Assembly (NCBI RefSeq): GCF_003344965.1 | Contig: NZ_CP031194.1 | Span: 3,100,001 to 3,164,000, forward strand | Reading direction: 5' to 3' | Source of the DNA: Streptomyces paludis | GTDB lineage: Bacteria > Actinomycetota > Actinomycetes > Streptomycetales > Streptomycetaceae | Length of the DNA stretch: 64,000 bases | Shown here: positions 42,631 through 52,500 of the stretch, piece after piece | How the letters are laid out: each line of letters opens with the position of its first letter | How positions within the stretch are numbered: the first letter of the stretch is position 1 | Position numbers and translations under genes: made by a program | The notes under the pieces: model-generated | Database searches by the model: none | What the model saw: the letters and a program-made list of their open reading frames with translations, nothing else | Told to the model about the DNA's origin: nothing

Positions 42631-44240
42631 AGAACGGCAACCTCATACGTCGGTGCCGCTGCACCGACCCGAAGACCAAGAAGGAGTACGGCGCTTCCTG
42701 CCCCAAGCTCAAGTCCTCCCGCCGACACGGCACCTGGACCGCCGTCCAGGAACTCGAACCCAACCAGAACGGCGACCGCAGGCGGTTCCGTCGCGGCGGA
42801 TTCGAGACCTCCACCAAGGCCCAGGAGGAGTTGGACAAGGTCCGTGCCCTCATGGCCATTCCCGAGGAGGATGACGCCTGGGGCAAGACCCAGATCAGCG
42901 ACCTCCTGGAGAACTGCGTCAAGGACAAGGACCCGGTCCCGGACTACGACGAGACCCGCCGCCGCTTCAAGACAGGCCAGTCCCTGAACTCCAAGGTCAC
43001 CGTGGCGGAGTGGCTAGACACCTGGCTGGCGGGACGCAAGCGTCTGCGGCGCGGCGGGGCGGCCCGCTACGAGTGCGATATCCGCGTCCACCTGAAGCCG
43101 CATCTCGGCCACCTGCGCCTCGACAAGCTCCGCGTGCACCACATCGACTCGATGTTCGACGCGATCAACGAGCGCAACATCGAGATCCAGGAACAGAACG
43201 CCCAGCGGCGCGTGGTACGCAACGACCTCAAGGCCACCCCGAACAAGGGTGCCGAGAACCGCGCCCGACGCCCTTGGCTGCGGGCCCAGCTCGACGCTAT
43301 GCCGGCCTTCCGACGGATTACCGGTCTCAACACCCAGCCGCACATCCGGGACACCCTGCGCGCCGCGCTGAACGTCGCCATCGCCCAGCAGGTGATGCCC
43401 GCCTTCAACCCTGCGGCGCACGTCGAGTTGCTGCCGGGCACCAAGCCGAAGGCGCTCGTCTGGAGCGACGAGCGCATCGCGCGCTGGCAGGAGACCGGCG
43501 AGAAGCCTTCACCGGTCATGGTCTGGACCCCCGACCAGACCGCGACGTTCCTCGACTTCGTCGAGCAGGACCGGCTCTACGTGCTCTGGCGGCTCATCGC
43601 CTTCCGGGGCACACGACGCGGCGAGGGCTGCGGCGTCCGGTGGGAAGACCACTCGGCCAAGGCTCGCTCGCTCGCCATCGCCACCCAGCTCGTCCAAGAC
43701 GGCTGGGAGGTCCACGAGGGCGCCCCCAAGACCGACAGCGGCATCCGCCTGATCGCCCTCGACGAGGAGACCAACCAGGACCTTCTCGCCCACAAGGCCC
43801 GCCAGCAGCGGGAGCGGGAGGCATGGGGCGAGGGCTGGCAGGACACCGGCCGGATCTTCACCCAGGAGGATGGATCCCTTCTCCACCCTGGCAAGGTCAG
43901 CGACCTTTTCGAGCGTCTGGTGGAAGCCGCTGGTCTTCCGCCAATCCGGCTCCACGATCTTCGCCACGTCGCAGCGACGCTGATGCTCGCTGCCGGGGTC
44001 GACATCAAGGTGGTCTCCGAAACGCTCGGCCACTCGGACACGCGGATCACCCGGGACATCTACCAGTCGGTCCTTGACGACCTCGCTCGCGACGCCGCCG
44101 AGAAGGTCGTTCAGCTCGTGCCGCACGCCCGGAGGCCCCTGGCAGCGGTGAAGGACGGGGAGCCGACACCCTCTCCGCGCCGGCCGAGGATGACGCCTCC
44201 ACGCAAGAGCAACGAGGCCAAGGAAGAACGCTCCGCCTGA
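42627..44240 (+). CDS. Tyrosine site-specific integrase
   Basis: A 537-residue protein from GTG 42627. An arm-binding N-terminal part carries a Cys/Lys-rich AP2-like segment (RCRCTDPKTKKEYGASC). The core-binding helices are at about 118-300. The catalytic residues are Arg in AFRGTRRGEGCGVRWED, His-x-x-Arg in LHDLRHVAATLMLAAGVDIKVV, Gly-His in LGHSDTRI, and Tyr in DIYQSVL. All look intact, so this enzyme should be active. Together with the excisionase-like and XRE genes it forms an integration module. The attachment site was not located; the nearest tRNA gene is tRNA-Thr 1.9 kb downstream. Confidence 0.92.
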   Translation: MKNGNLIRRCRCTDPKTKKEYGASCPKLKSSRRHGTWTAVQELEPNQNGDRRRFRRGGFETSTKAQEELDKVRALMAIPEEDDAWGKTQISDLLENCVKDKDPVPDYDETRRRFKTGQSLNSKVTVAEWLDTWLAGRKRLRRGGAARYECDIRVHLKPHLGHLRLDKLRVHHIDSMFDAINERNIEIQEQNAQRRVVRNDLKATPNKGAENRARRPWLRAQLDAMPAFRRITGLNTQPHIRDTLRAALNVAIAQQVMPAFNPAAHVELLPGTKPKALVWSDERIARWQETGEKPSPVMVWTPDQTATFLDFVEQDRLYVLWRLIAFRGTRRGEGCGVRWEDHSAKARSLAIATQLVQDGWEVHEGAPKTDSGIRLIALDEETNQDLLAHKARQQREREAWGEGWQDTGRIFTQEDGSLLHPGKVSDLFERLVEAAGLPPIRLHDLRHVAATLMLAAGVDIKVVSETLGHSDTRITRDIYQSVLDDLARDAAEKVVQLVPHARRPLAAVKDGEPTPSPRRPRMTPPRKSNEAKEERSA

Positions 44241-44252
44241 TTCAGGCGCGAA

Positions 44253-44287
44253 GGAGCCCCGGCCAGCTGGAATCTGACCGGGGCTCC
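44253..44287 (+). terminator. Terminator after the integrase
   Basis: GGAGCCCCGG (44253-44262) pairs perfectly with CCGGGGCTCC (44278-44287) around a 15-base loop, 12 bases after the integrase stop. Confidence 0.8.
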
Positions 44288-44480
44288 GGCATGTGGTGAA
44301 CGTCACCTGCTAGGTGGGGCGTCCCGTGAGTGATCGCACAACGTGACTATCACCCTCTCCGGCAACAGCCTCGCCAAGCCGCCCACTCCGCAGCCGTCAC
44401 CCTGTCCCCGGCGGTCGATCGCTCGGGTAGCTGATCGCTCACCGTGCCACCTCGGCGTGGTAGTGGGGGTGGTTCTTCCA

Positions 44481-44726
44481 TCATGCGGCATCAATGCGCA
44501 GCCACGCGAACTGTCGGACGGCGCCCACGATGTCGCCGCAGTCCAGGTGCGTCTCGGCACTGCCGTAGGCGTATCCGAGGGCCTTCCAGAACTGGGGGGC
44601 CATCTCCTCGGCCGCCCGCGCGTCCACGAACTCGTACAGGGCCCGGAGCTTGGCGGCCAGCTCAGCGAAGGCGTCGACCGGGGCCTCGGTGCCCGGTTGG
44701 GTAGGCCGGTTCTCGCGGGCGGTCAT
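44481..44726 (-). CDS. Small helical protein coupled to the HEPN/zinc-ribbon gene
   Basis: An 81-residue, all-helical protein: PVDAFAELAAKLRALYEFVDARAAEEMAPQF and AYGSAETHLDCGDIVGAVRQFAWLRIDAA. Its ATG (44726) overlaps the stop of the larger upstream gene by four bases. No family recognised. Size, coupling and context would fit an antitoxin or regulatory partner of the HEPN-like protein, but this is inference. Confidence 0.6.
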   Translation of the reverse strand: MTARENRPTQPGTEAPVDAFAELAAKLRALYEFVDARAAEEMAPQFWKALGYAYGSAETHLDCGDIVGAVRQFAWLRIDAA

Positions 44727-45832
44727 CGCAGGGCCTCTCCGGGGTAGCGCAGGCGCGCGCAGTTACTGCACAGGGGGAGGCGGTCCGGCCCGCCGCTGTC
44801 CATCAGCGTCCCGCATCCGCCGCAGTCAGTCAGGTTGTCGAAGGTTCTGCCGCACGCGAAGCACAGGGGTGTAGTGCCCAACGGGTTCGCCGCAGTGACC
44901 GCTTCGATCACCAGCGCGTACACCTGGCAGCTCGGGCAGTCGGTCATCGAGGGGGCGTATTCGTCCGCGATGTTGGAATTCTCGTCCAGCCCCAGAATGA
45001 TCCACGCGTAGTCGGCGGCTGCGGACTGCGGGGCGTGGTCCCAAGTCTGGTAGCAAAAGCGGCAGGTGGGACCGGCCCCGGCGCCGTCGGCGACCATGGC
45101 CCACTGCTCGCAGTCCGGGCACTTCACTGTCACGTCGGCAACCTTGGCCAGATCGCTGCGCAGATTGTTCATGCGCTGCTTGACCAGTGTTTCAATGGCC
45201 TTGAGCTGCAACCGAAACGAATCCATGTCGCTCTCGACGCCCTGAGCTTCGGCGGGTTCGAGCACTGGGATGAGATGCCGGTGGACGAACGTAATCAGGA
45301 ATTCGAGCACCCTTGCCGCGCGGGACTCGATGGCGTACGCGTTATGCGTCAGGCCATAGTGCTGGAGAGCGTTGCGGTGATCCGCGAGCTCCTTGATCCG
45401 TTTCCGGTCATCGTCGTCGAGCGCCAGGCGGGCGATGCGGCGTAGACGATCGAAGGCGTCCAGAGTGCCGCAGCTCTTGAAGACCCCCTTCTGCCAGGCA
45501 TCGTGCGTCGCCTCGGTGGGGTCGGCGAAGATGAGGCTGAAGTGCTCGTGCGCAAGCCGGGCCTTGAGTAGTACCTCGGTGGCCGCCTGGAGGTGGAGCA
45601 CCGTGTACTTGAGGTCGCGGGCACCGGGCGGCTTTTCACCTTCGGTCAGGTGCCGGAAGACGCTCACCAGATAGTCCATTCCGTTGGACACCGGAGTGTA
45701 GGACACGTCCGGCCGCGGGGATGGACGCTCCGTCTTCTTCACGCCCTGGGAGGGCACGGTCGTCGGCGCCGGGGCCTGCTCCGCGCTGTCCTCAGGCTCG
45801 ACAGGATGCTGCGCGTCTGTCTGGTCGGTCAT
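44723..45832 (-). CDS. HEPN-like domain with three zinc ribbons
   Basis: A 369-residue protein from ATG 45832, preceded by GGAGGGG. After an acidic disordered start, residues about 50-200 form a HEPN-like helical bundle: YTVLHLQAATEVLLKARLAHEHFSLIF and KRIKELADHRNALQHYGLTH, where RNALQH matches the Rx4H motif of HEPN RNases. The C-terminal half has zinc-ribbon Cys pairs: KCPDC with CRFC, DCPSC with CFAC, DCGGC with CSNC. HEPN proteins are frequent toxins or effectors in defence systems. It sits at the outer edge of the accessory island. Confidence 0.65.
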   Translation of the reverse strand: MTDQTDAQHPVEPEDSAEQAPAPTTVPSQGVKKTERPSPRPDVSYTPVSNGMDYLVSVFRHLTEGEKPPGARDLKYTVLHLQAATEVLLKARLAHEHFSLIFADPTEATHDAWQKGVFKSCGTLDAFDRLRRIARLALDDDDRKRIKELADHRNALQHYGLTHNAYAIESRAARVLEFLITFVHRHLIPVLEPAEAQGVESDMDSFRLQLKAIETLVKQRMNNLRSDLAKVADVTVKCPDCEQWAMVADGAGAGPTCRFCYQTWDHAPQSAAADYAWIILGLDENSNIADEYAPSMTDCPSCQVYALVIEAVTAANPLGTTPLCFACGRTFDNLTDCGGCGTLMDSGGPDRLPLCSNCARLRYPGEALR

Positions 45833-46086
45833 TGAGGCCCCTCCCCTAGCTACCGGTTCTTCCAGGAAGAACACCCGGCAGAACCTCTGTACTCATGTTC
45901 CCCGAGGCTGCAAGGCAACGACATGTAGGAATGGAACAACAACCAGACCTTTGTCCGCCCGCCCCCACTGTCGCGCTCGGCCACCGCTGCTGCACGCCAT
46001 TTGCACGTTTGGCCACCGGTCGGCCACCAGCGGGCGCCTGGCGGAGCCACTGGGGTGGCAGATCGACAGAATTAAGGTAATGAAAT

Positions 46087-46125
46087 GGAAAAAACCCCAG
46101 GTCACGGCGAGTGAGTCCTGGGGTT
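46087..46125 (-). terminator. Intrinsic terminator of the tRNA-Thr gene
   Basis: On the minus strand, AACCCCAGG (46117-46125) pairs with 46093-46101 and is followed by a run of six T (46089-46094 as A on the plus strand). It begins seven bases after the tRNA 3' end. A textbook terminator. Confidence 0.85.
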
Positions 46126-46131
46126 AATCCG

Positions 46132-46205
46132 AGCCGCCTTCGGGATTCGAACCCGAGACCTACGCATTACGAGTGCGTTGCTCTGGCCAACTGAGCTAAG
46201 GCGGC
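46132..46205 (-). tRNA. tRNA-Thr (anticodon CGU)
   Basis: The cloverleaf is complete. Acceptor GCCGCCT pairs with AGGCGGC. The D-arm is AGCTCAGTTGGCCAGAGC. The anticodon stem is ACGCA/TGCGT with loop CTCGTAA (CGT, read on the minus strand; 46169-46171). The T-arm is CTCGGGTTCGAATCCCGA. CCA is not encoded. It marks the boundary between the accessory region and conserved core genes. Confidence 0.97.
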
Positions 46206-46353
46206 GTTGCCGTGTGCACCATGGTGCGATCAGCGGCGCGGCCAAGTCTACACAGTTTTGAGGGGTGCTCCGTACGCGCCCGCGCGGAGGCGGCGGAGGG
46301 GCGGCTGAGCGGGACTCCGCGCAGGGTTCGCGCAGGTCAGGGGGCCAGGGCGG

Positions 46354-47919
46354 TCAGGAGCACTTCTTGTCGGCGGTGGGGGGTGTGCCCTCCAGGAGGT
46401 ACGTGTTGATCGCCGTGTCGATGCAGTCGCTGCCCCGGCCGTAGGCGGTGTGGCCGTCGCCGTCGTAGGTGAGGAGGGTGCCGGAGGAGAGCTGGCCGGC
46501 CAGGGACTGGGCCCACTTGTACGGGGTGGCCGGGTCGCGGGTGGTGCCGACCACGACGATCGGGGCCGCGCCCCTGGCCTCGATGCGGTGGGGGGCGCCG
46601 GTGGCCTTGGCGGGCCAGTAGGCGCAGTTCAGGGAGGCCCAGGCCAGGACCTCGCCGAAGACCGGGGACGCCTTCTCGAAGGAGGGGAGCGCCTTGGTGA
46701 CCTGCTCGGGGCTGTCGAAGGCGGGCGGCAGGTCGAGACAGTTCACGGCGGAGTTGGCGAACATCAGGTTCTGGTACGAGCCGTCGCTGTCGCGTTCGTA
46801 GTACGAGTCGGCGAGCGCGAGCAGGGCCGCGCCGTCGCCGTCCAGGGAGCCCGTAAGGGCGTCGCGGAGCTGGGGCCAGGCGGACTCGTCGTACATCGCG
46901 GCGATCACACCGGTGGTGGCGAGGGACTCGCCGAGCTGACGGGTCTCGCCGGTCGGGACGGGCTTGGTGTCCAGGTCCGCGAAGAACGCCTTCAGCCGGG
47001 TCGAGACCTCGGCGGGCGAGGTCGTGTCGAAGGGGCAGTCGGACCGCTTGACGCAGTCCCGGGCGAAGGACTGGAAGGCCGTCTCGAAGCCGGCGGTCTG
47101 GTCGCGGTTCAGCTCGCGGGCCGGCAGGGACGGGTCCATCGCGCCGTCGAGGACGAGCCGGCCGGTGCGCTGGGGGAACAGCTCCGCGTAGGTCGCGCCG
47201 AGGAAGGTGCCGTACGAGGCCCCCACGTACGACAGCTTCCGGTCGCCCAGCACCGCGCGGAAGAGGTCCATGTCCCGGGCCGCCTCGACCGTGGAGACAT
47301 GCGGCAGGACCGCGCCGGACCGCTTCTCGCAGCCCTGGGCGAACTTCTTGAAGGCGTCGGTGAGCAGCGTGATCTCGGCCTGGTCGTCCGGTGTCTGGTC
47401 GACCTGGGTGTACGCGTCCATCTCCTTGCCCGTGAGGCACTCGATCGGCTCGCTGCGGGCGACACCGCGCGGGTCCATGGCCGCCATGTCGTACTGGGCG
47501 CGGATCTGCGCCGGATAGCCGATGCCCGCGTACCCCTGGAGATAGCCGATGGCGGAGCCGCCGGGGCCGCCCGGGTTGACGAGGAGCGAGCCGAGCCGCT
47601 TGCCGGGGCCGGTGGCCTTCTTACGGGACACGGCCAGGTCGATCTGCTTCCCGTCCGGCTCCGCGTAGTCCAGCGGGGCCTTCATCGTGGCGCACTGGAA
47701 GTCGGGGACCCCGCACGCCCGCCAGGTGACCTTCTGCTCGTAGTACTTCTTCAGCGCCGCCTCGTCGACGGACGCCGAACCCGACGCCGACCCCGCGCCC
47801 GGAGCCGAGGCATCCGCGCCCGAGTCGGACGGTGAGCCGCCGGAGCTGCATCCGGAGATCAGCAGACCGGCCGCCACCAGCGCGGCAGCGGAGATACGGA
47901 ACGGGTGCCTGGAGTCCAT
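46354..47919 (-). CDS. Secreted alpha/beta-hydrolase lipoprotein (tripeptidyl aminopeptidase type)
   Basis: A 521-residue lipoprotein. The signal peptide ISAAALVAAGLLISGCSSG gives the lipobox Cys at about residue 24, followed by a Ser/Gly/Ala-rich linker. The alpha/beta-hydrolase domain has VNPGGPGGSAIGYLQG (oxyanion region), nucleophile YVGASYGTFLGATYAELFP (GxSxG), Asp in VGTTRDPATPYKWAQ and His in YDGDGHTAYG. The C-terminal part matches TAP-like peptidases of Streptomyces, which trim N-terminal peptides outside the cell. No operon partner; the holB gene lies upstream in the same direction. Confidence 0.9.
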   Translation of the reverse strand: MDSRHPFRISAAALVAAGLLISGCSSGGSPSDSGADASAPGAGSASGSASVDEAALKKYYEQKVTWRACGVPDFQCATMKAPLDYAEPDGKQIDLAVSRKKATGPGKRLGSLLVNPGGPGGSAIGYLQGYAGIGYPAQIRAQYDMAAMDPRGVARSEPIECLTGKEMDAYTQVDQTPDDQAEITLLTDAFKKFAQGCEKRSGAVLPHVSTVEAARDMDLFRAVLGDRKLSYVGASYGTFLGATYAELFPQRTGRLVLDGAMDPSLPARELNRDQTAGFETAFQSFARDCVKRSDCPFDTTSPAEVSTRLKAFFADLDTKPVPTGETRQLGESLATTGVIAAMYDESAWPQLRDALTGSLDGDGAALLALADSYYERDSDGSYQNLMFANSAVNCLDLPPAFDSPEQVTKALPSFEKASPVFGEVLAWASLNCAYWPAKATGAPHRIEARGAAPIVVVGTTRDPATPYKWAQSLAGQLSSGTLLTYDGDGHTAYGRGSDCIDTAINTYLLEGTPPTADKKCS

Positions 47920-47991
47920 TCCCGGAGCCTAACCGCCCGGCCGAGCACGGCGTACGTCCACACTCGTACGGGTGATTCCCGGCCCGTGGCG

Positions 47992-48095
47992 CCCCTCCAG
48001 CCCGGTCCGGCCCGCCCGCGGCACCCCTCCGCCCCCGGTCTGCCCCGCCCGCGGCGACCCGTCCAGCCCGGTCCGCACGGCCCGCCGCGGCGGGC
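47992..48095. repeat. Three degenerate ~33-bp repeats after holB
   Basis: CCCCTCCAGCCCGGTC, CCCCTCCGCCCCCGGTC and CCCGTCCAGCCCGGTC begin at about 47992, 48024 and 48058, each followed by a CCCGCCCGCGG-like block. The last unit ends in the palindrome GGCCCGCCGCGGCGGGCC (48079-48096), which may terminate holB. Confidence 0.5.
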
Positions 48096-48104
48096 CCGCT
48101 CTCC

Positions 48105-49310
48105 TCAGCCCGCCCTCAGCGACACCGCCATCGCCTCGACCGCCAGCAGCGGCGCCACATTGCGGTCCAGCGCCTGCCGGCAGGCGCCGATCGCCTCTAT
48201 CCGGCGCAGCGTCCGCTCCGGGGTGGAGTCGCGGGCGACCCGGTCCAGCGCGTCCCGTACGTCCCCGTTGGCGAGCGCGACCCGCGACCCCATCTGGAGG
48301 GCCAGCACATCCCGGTAGAAGCCCGTCAGGTCGGTGAGCGCGAGGTCGAGGCTGTCGCGCTGCGTACGGGTGGCGCGGCGCTTCTGCCGGTCCTCCAGCT
48401 CCTTCATCACCCCCGCCGTCCCCCGGGGCATCCGGCCGCCCGCCGAGGCGCCCAGCGCGGCCTTCATGTCCTCCGTCTCCTTGGCGTCGACGTCCTCCGC
48501 GACCTGCTTGGCGTCCTCCTTGGCCGCGTCGACCAGCTCCTGCGCCGCCTTGAGGCAGCCCCCGATGTCCGCCACCCGCAGCGGCATCTTGAGCACGGTG
48601 GCCCGGCGGGCCCGGGCCCGCTCGTCGGTGGCCAGCCGGCGGGCCCTGCCGATGTGCCCCTGGGTGGCCTGGGCGGCGGCGTGGGCGGCCTGGGGCTCGA
48701 TGCCGTCGCGCCGGATCAGGACATCGGCGACGGCCGCGACGGGCGGGGTACGCAGGACGAGATGGCGGCAGCGGGAGCGGATCGTGGGCAGGACGTCCTC
48801 CAGGGAGGGCGCGCAGAGCAGCCAGACCGTCCGGGGCGCGGGCTCCTCCACCGCCTTCAGCAGGACGTTGCCGGCGCCCTCGGTGAGGCGGTCGGCGTCC
48901 TCCATCACGATGACCTGCCAGCGGCCGACGGCCGGGGAGAGCTGGGCGCGGCGGACCAGCTCACGGGTCTCCTTGACGCCGATGGAGAGCAGATCCGTAC
49001 GGATCACGTCGACGTCCGCGTGCGTGCCGATCAGGCTCGTATGACAGCCGTCGCAGAACCCGCACCCCGGCTCCCCGCCCAGCGCCCGGTCCGGGCTGGT
49101 GCACTGGAGGGCGGCGGCGAAGGCGCGGGCCGCGGTGGAACGGCCCGACCCCGGCGGCCCGGTGAAGAGCCAGGCATGGGTCATCTTCGACGCCTCGGGC
49201 GGCGCGGTGCCCGTCGCGTCGGCGGTGACCAGCGCGTCGGCGTCACGGGCGGCGGCGGCCAGCGTCACATGCACGCGGTCCTGTCCGACCAGCTCGTCCC
49301 ATACGGTCAT
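48105..49310 (-). CDS. holB: DNA polymerase III delta-prime subunit
   Basis: A 401-residue clamp-loader subunit. It has VWDELVGQDRVHVTL, Walker A LFTGPPGSGRSTAARAFA, the zinc-binding Cys set CTSPD...CGFCDGC, ETRELVRRAQLSPAVGRWQVIVMEDADRLT (Walker B) and VLPTIRSRCRHLVL (SRC motif). The C-terminal part is the helical collar domain with a Lys/Glu-rich insertion. It lies just downstream of tmk, the standard bacterial tmk-holB order, and is expected to be essential for replication. Confidence 0.95.
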   Translation of the reverse strand: MTVWDELVGQDRVHVTLAAAARDADALVTADATGTAPPEASKMTHAWLFTGPPGSGRSTAARAFAAALQCTSPDRALGGEPGCGFCDGCHTSLIGTHADVDVIRTDLLSIGVKETRELVRRAQLSPAVGRWQVIVMEDADRLTEGAGNVLLKAVEEPAPRTVWLLCAPSLEDVLPTIRSRCRHLVLRTPPVAAVADVLIRRDGIEPQAAHAAAQATQGHIGRARRLATDERARARRATVLKMPLRVADIGGCLKAAQELVDAAKEDAKQVAEDVDAKETEDMKAALGASAGGRMPRGTAGVMKELEDRQKRRATRTQRDSLDLALTDLTGFYRDVLALQMGSRVALANGDVRDALDRVARDSTPERTLRRIEAIGACRQALDRNVAPLLAVEAMAVSLRAG

Positions 49311-49516
49311 GCGCCGTCACCGCCTCCTTCGTCGCCTGTCAGCAGTACGCGTACGACAGCCGCCGGGTGCCGGGCACCGGGCGTACGTCGTGCGCGGATT
49401 CCATTGTGGGGCCGGGGTCTGACATTCCGGCATTCCGGCCTTCCGGCACCGCCGGACAGGACCCCGTGCAAGGCGGAGGGGGTTGCCCCAGTACTGAAGG
49501 CAACCCCCACAACGCC

Positions 49517-52500
49517 CTAGCGGCGCCGTCCGCTCCCGCCGCCCTCGCCGCCGTCGTCGTCCCCGCCCTCGATCACGTCGCGCGAGCCGAAGAGTTCGTC
49601 CGCCAGGGTCGGAAGGTCGTCCAGCGGGGTCTCCTCCGCCCAGTCCGACCGACGGCGCGGACGCTCGGCGCCGCGCTCCGGCGGGCGCGCCGGGCGCGCG
49701 GCTCTCGGGTCGATCCTCGGCAGCTTCGCGGTCCGTTCGACCGCGCGCTCCGGCGGCGCCGACGGTGCCGGAGCGTCGTCGCGGAAGAAGCCGCGCGGCA
49801 CCCGATCGGCCGGACCGGAGCCGGCCGGACCCGCGCCGGCCGGACCGGAATCCCGTACAGCCGGGAGGACGGCGGTCTCGTCGTCGGTTACGGCCGGGAG
49901 TACGGCGGTCTCATCGGCCGCGCGGGCGTCCTGCGGCTTGTCGCGCGGCTCGTCCCGTACCGGCGGAAGCACCGTCGTCTCCGCCGCGTCGGATCCGACA
50001 CCGGCCCCGGCACCCGCCCCGGCACCCTTCGGCCGCAGGTTCTCCGGACGTACCGCCGGGACCTCCTGTGTCACATCGTCAGGAGCGACCGTCTTCTTCT
50101 CGGGCTTCCGGACGACGGGCGTGGGCACCGTGATCTCGTTCGGCGAAGCGACCGGGGGCTTCGCGAGCCCCACCGACGGCGCGGAAGCCGCGGACGCGGC
50201 AGCAGCGGACGCGGCAGCAGCCGCAGCGGCCGCGGCAGCCTCGGCCTCCGCCGCCCGCCGCCGCGCCTCCTCCGCCCTGACCAGGGCCTCCTCCGCCTTG
50301 CGCTGCTTCTCCAGACGGCGCTCCTCGGCCTCCGCGCGGAGCCTGGCCTCCTCCTTGGCCTGCTTCCGCAGCCGCTCCTGCTCCGCCTCGTACAGCCGCT
50401 CCTCGGCCTCGCGCCGCTCGCGCTCCTCCTCGGCCTTCCTGCGCTCCTCCTCGGCGCGCCGCCTGGCCTCCTCCGCCTGCCGTTCGGCCTCGCGCCGCTG
50501 CGCTTCCTCCAGCTCGCGCCGCTTGCGCTCCTCCTCCTCGGCGCGGAGCTTGGCGAGCTGCGCCTGCCGCTCGCGCTCCAGCCGCTCCTCCTCCGCCTTG
50601 CGCGCGGCCTCTTCCTCCGCCTTGCGCCGGGCCTCCTCGATCGCGGCCCTGCGGGCTTCCTCCCGGGCCTTGATCTCGGCCTCGGAGAGCGGCAGCAGCT
50701 GGTCGAGCCGGTGCCGTACGACCGTGGTGACCTCCTGCGGCTCCTGCCCGGCGTCCACGACGAGATAGCGCGTCGGGTCGGCGGCTGCCAGGGTAAGGAA
50801 GCCGGTGCGCACCCGCTGATGGAACTCGGCGGGCTCGGACTCCAGCCGGTCGGGCGCCTCCGTGAAGCGCTCGCGCGCCGTCTCCGGCGCGACATCGAGC
50901 AGCACGGTCAGATGCGGTACGAGTCCGTCCGTGGCCCAGCGGGAGATACGGGCGATCTCGATCGGTGAGAGATCCCGGCCCGCGCCCTGGTAGGCCACGG
51001 ACGAGTCGATGTACCGGTCCGAGATGACGATCGCACCGCGCTCCAGGGCCGGCCGCACGACCGAGTCGACGTGCTCGGCGCGGTCGGCCGCGTACAGCAG
51101 CGCCTCGGCGCGGTTCGACAGACCGGCGCTCGACACGTCGAGCAGGATCGAGCGCAGGCGCTTGCCGACCGGGGTGGCGCCCGGCTCGCGGGTGACCACC
51201 ACTTCGTGGCCCTTGGCACGGATCCACTCCGCGAGCGCCTCCACCTGAGTGGACTTGCCCGCGCCGTCGCCGCCTTCCAGGACGAGGAAGAAGCCGGTCG
51301 CGGCCTGGGCCTGGGCCGGATCGGCGCCGCCCCGCAGCGCGTCGCGCAGATCGCTCCGGAGCGGCACTCCGGAACGGTCGTCCGTCTTGGCGAGGACCAC
51401 CGCCGCCAGGGGCAGCAGCAGCGCGCCCACCAGCATCAGCGTGAACGCCGCTCCGTCGTGGGCGAAGACGAAGGTGCCGCTCGCGAGCCGGTGCGGGCCG
51501 ATGGCGGCGGCGACGAGGGGGGCGAGCACCACGCCGAGCGCGACCGAGACCCTGACTACCGCATGCAGATGGTCGGTTACTCGCTGTTTACGGTACTCCT
51601 CGATCTCCCCGTCGAGAAGAGCGTGTCCAGTATTCGCCACGACACCCGCCGAGAAGCCGGCGAACAGCGCGAGGAACAGCACCGTCGCCGTGTCGGGCAC
51701 GAGCCCCATGACCAGCAGCACCACACCCGTGACCGCGATCGACAGGGCCAGCAGCCGCCGCCGGGAGAGCGCGGGCAGCACCTTGGCCGCGTCGCGGATA
51801 CCCAGCGCCGTGCCGCCCGTCAGGGCGAGGACCAGCAGGGCGAAGGCGACGGGACCGCCGCCGAGGTCCCCCGCCTGAAGGACGGAGACCGACACGGCCG
51901 CCGCGATCGCGCCCGCGATGGCCCCGGACGCCAGCACCAGCAGCGGCACCGCGCCAGTACGGCCCTTCTCCCGGCCTTCACCGGAAGCGCCGTCACCGGA
52001 AGCGCCCGCACCCGGGCTCCGCAGCCCCTCGATCGGCGACCGCGGCCTGGGCGTACGCCCGTCGGGCAGCTGAAGGAAGTACAGCGTCGAGACGGACGCC
52101 GCGAACAGCCCGGCCGCGACATACGAGCCCAGCGCCGCCTGGTGCAGCGAGAACCAGTCGATCCCCGTGCCCAGCAGATTGCCGATCAGCGTGGCGACGA
52201 GCAGGACCACCGCCGCCACGGGCACGGACAGGAACGTCGTACGGAGGGTGAGCCGGCGCAGCGCGTCGAGATGGTCCGGCAGCGGGCGTACGGCCGCGCC
52301 CTCCAGTGGCGGCGCGGGCAGCAGCGCGGGCGCGGCGCTCTCCTTGGCCACCGTCCAGAAGCGCTCGGCGACACCGAGGACGAACACCGTGCCGAGAAGG
52401 AACGGCAGGGCGCGGCCCGGAGTCCAGTCGAGCCACAGCGGCGCGACCATGAGCAGGCCGAGCCGGAGCACATCCGCGACGATCATCGTCCAGCGGCGGT

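Noticed and set aside
50240..50690. Possible tandem DNA repeat in tmk
   Set aside because: The repetition is the codon pattern of a Glu/Arg/Ala coiled coil and is explained by protein structure.
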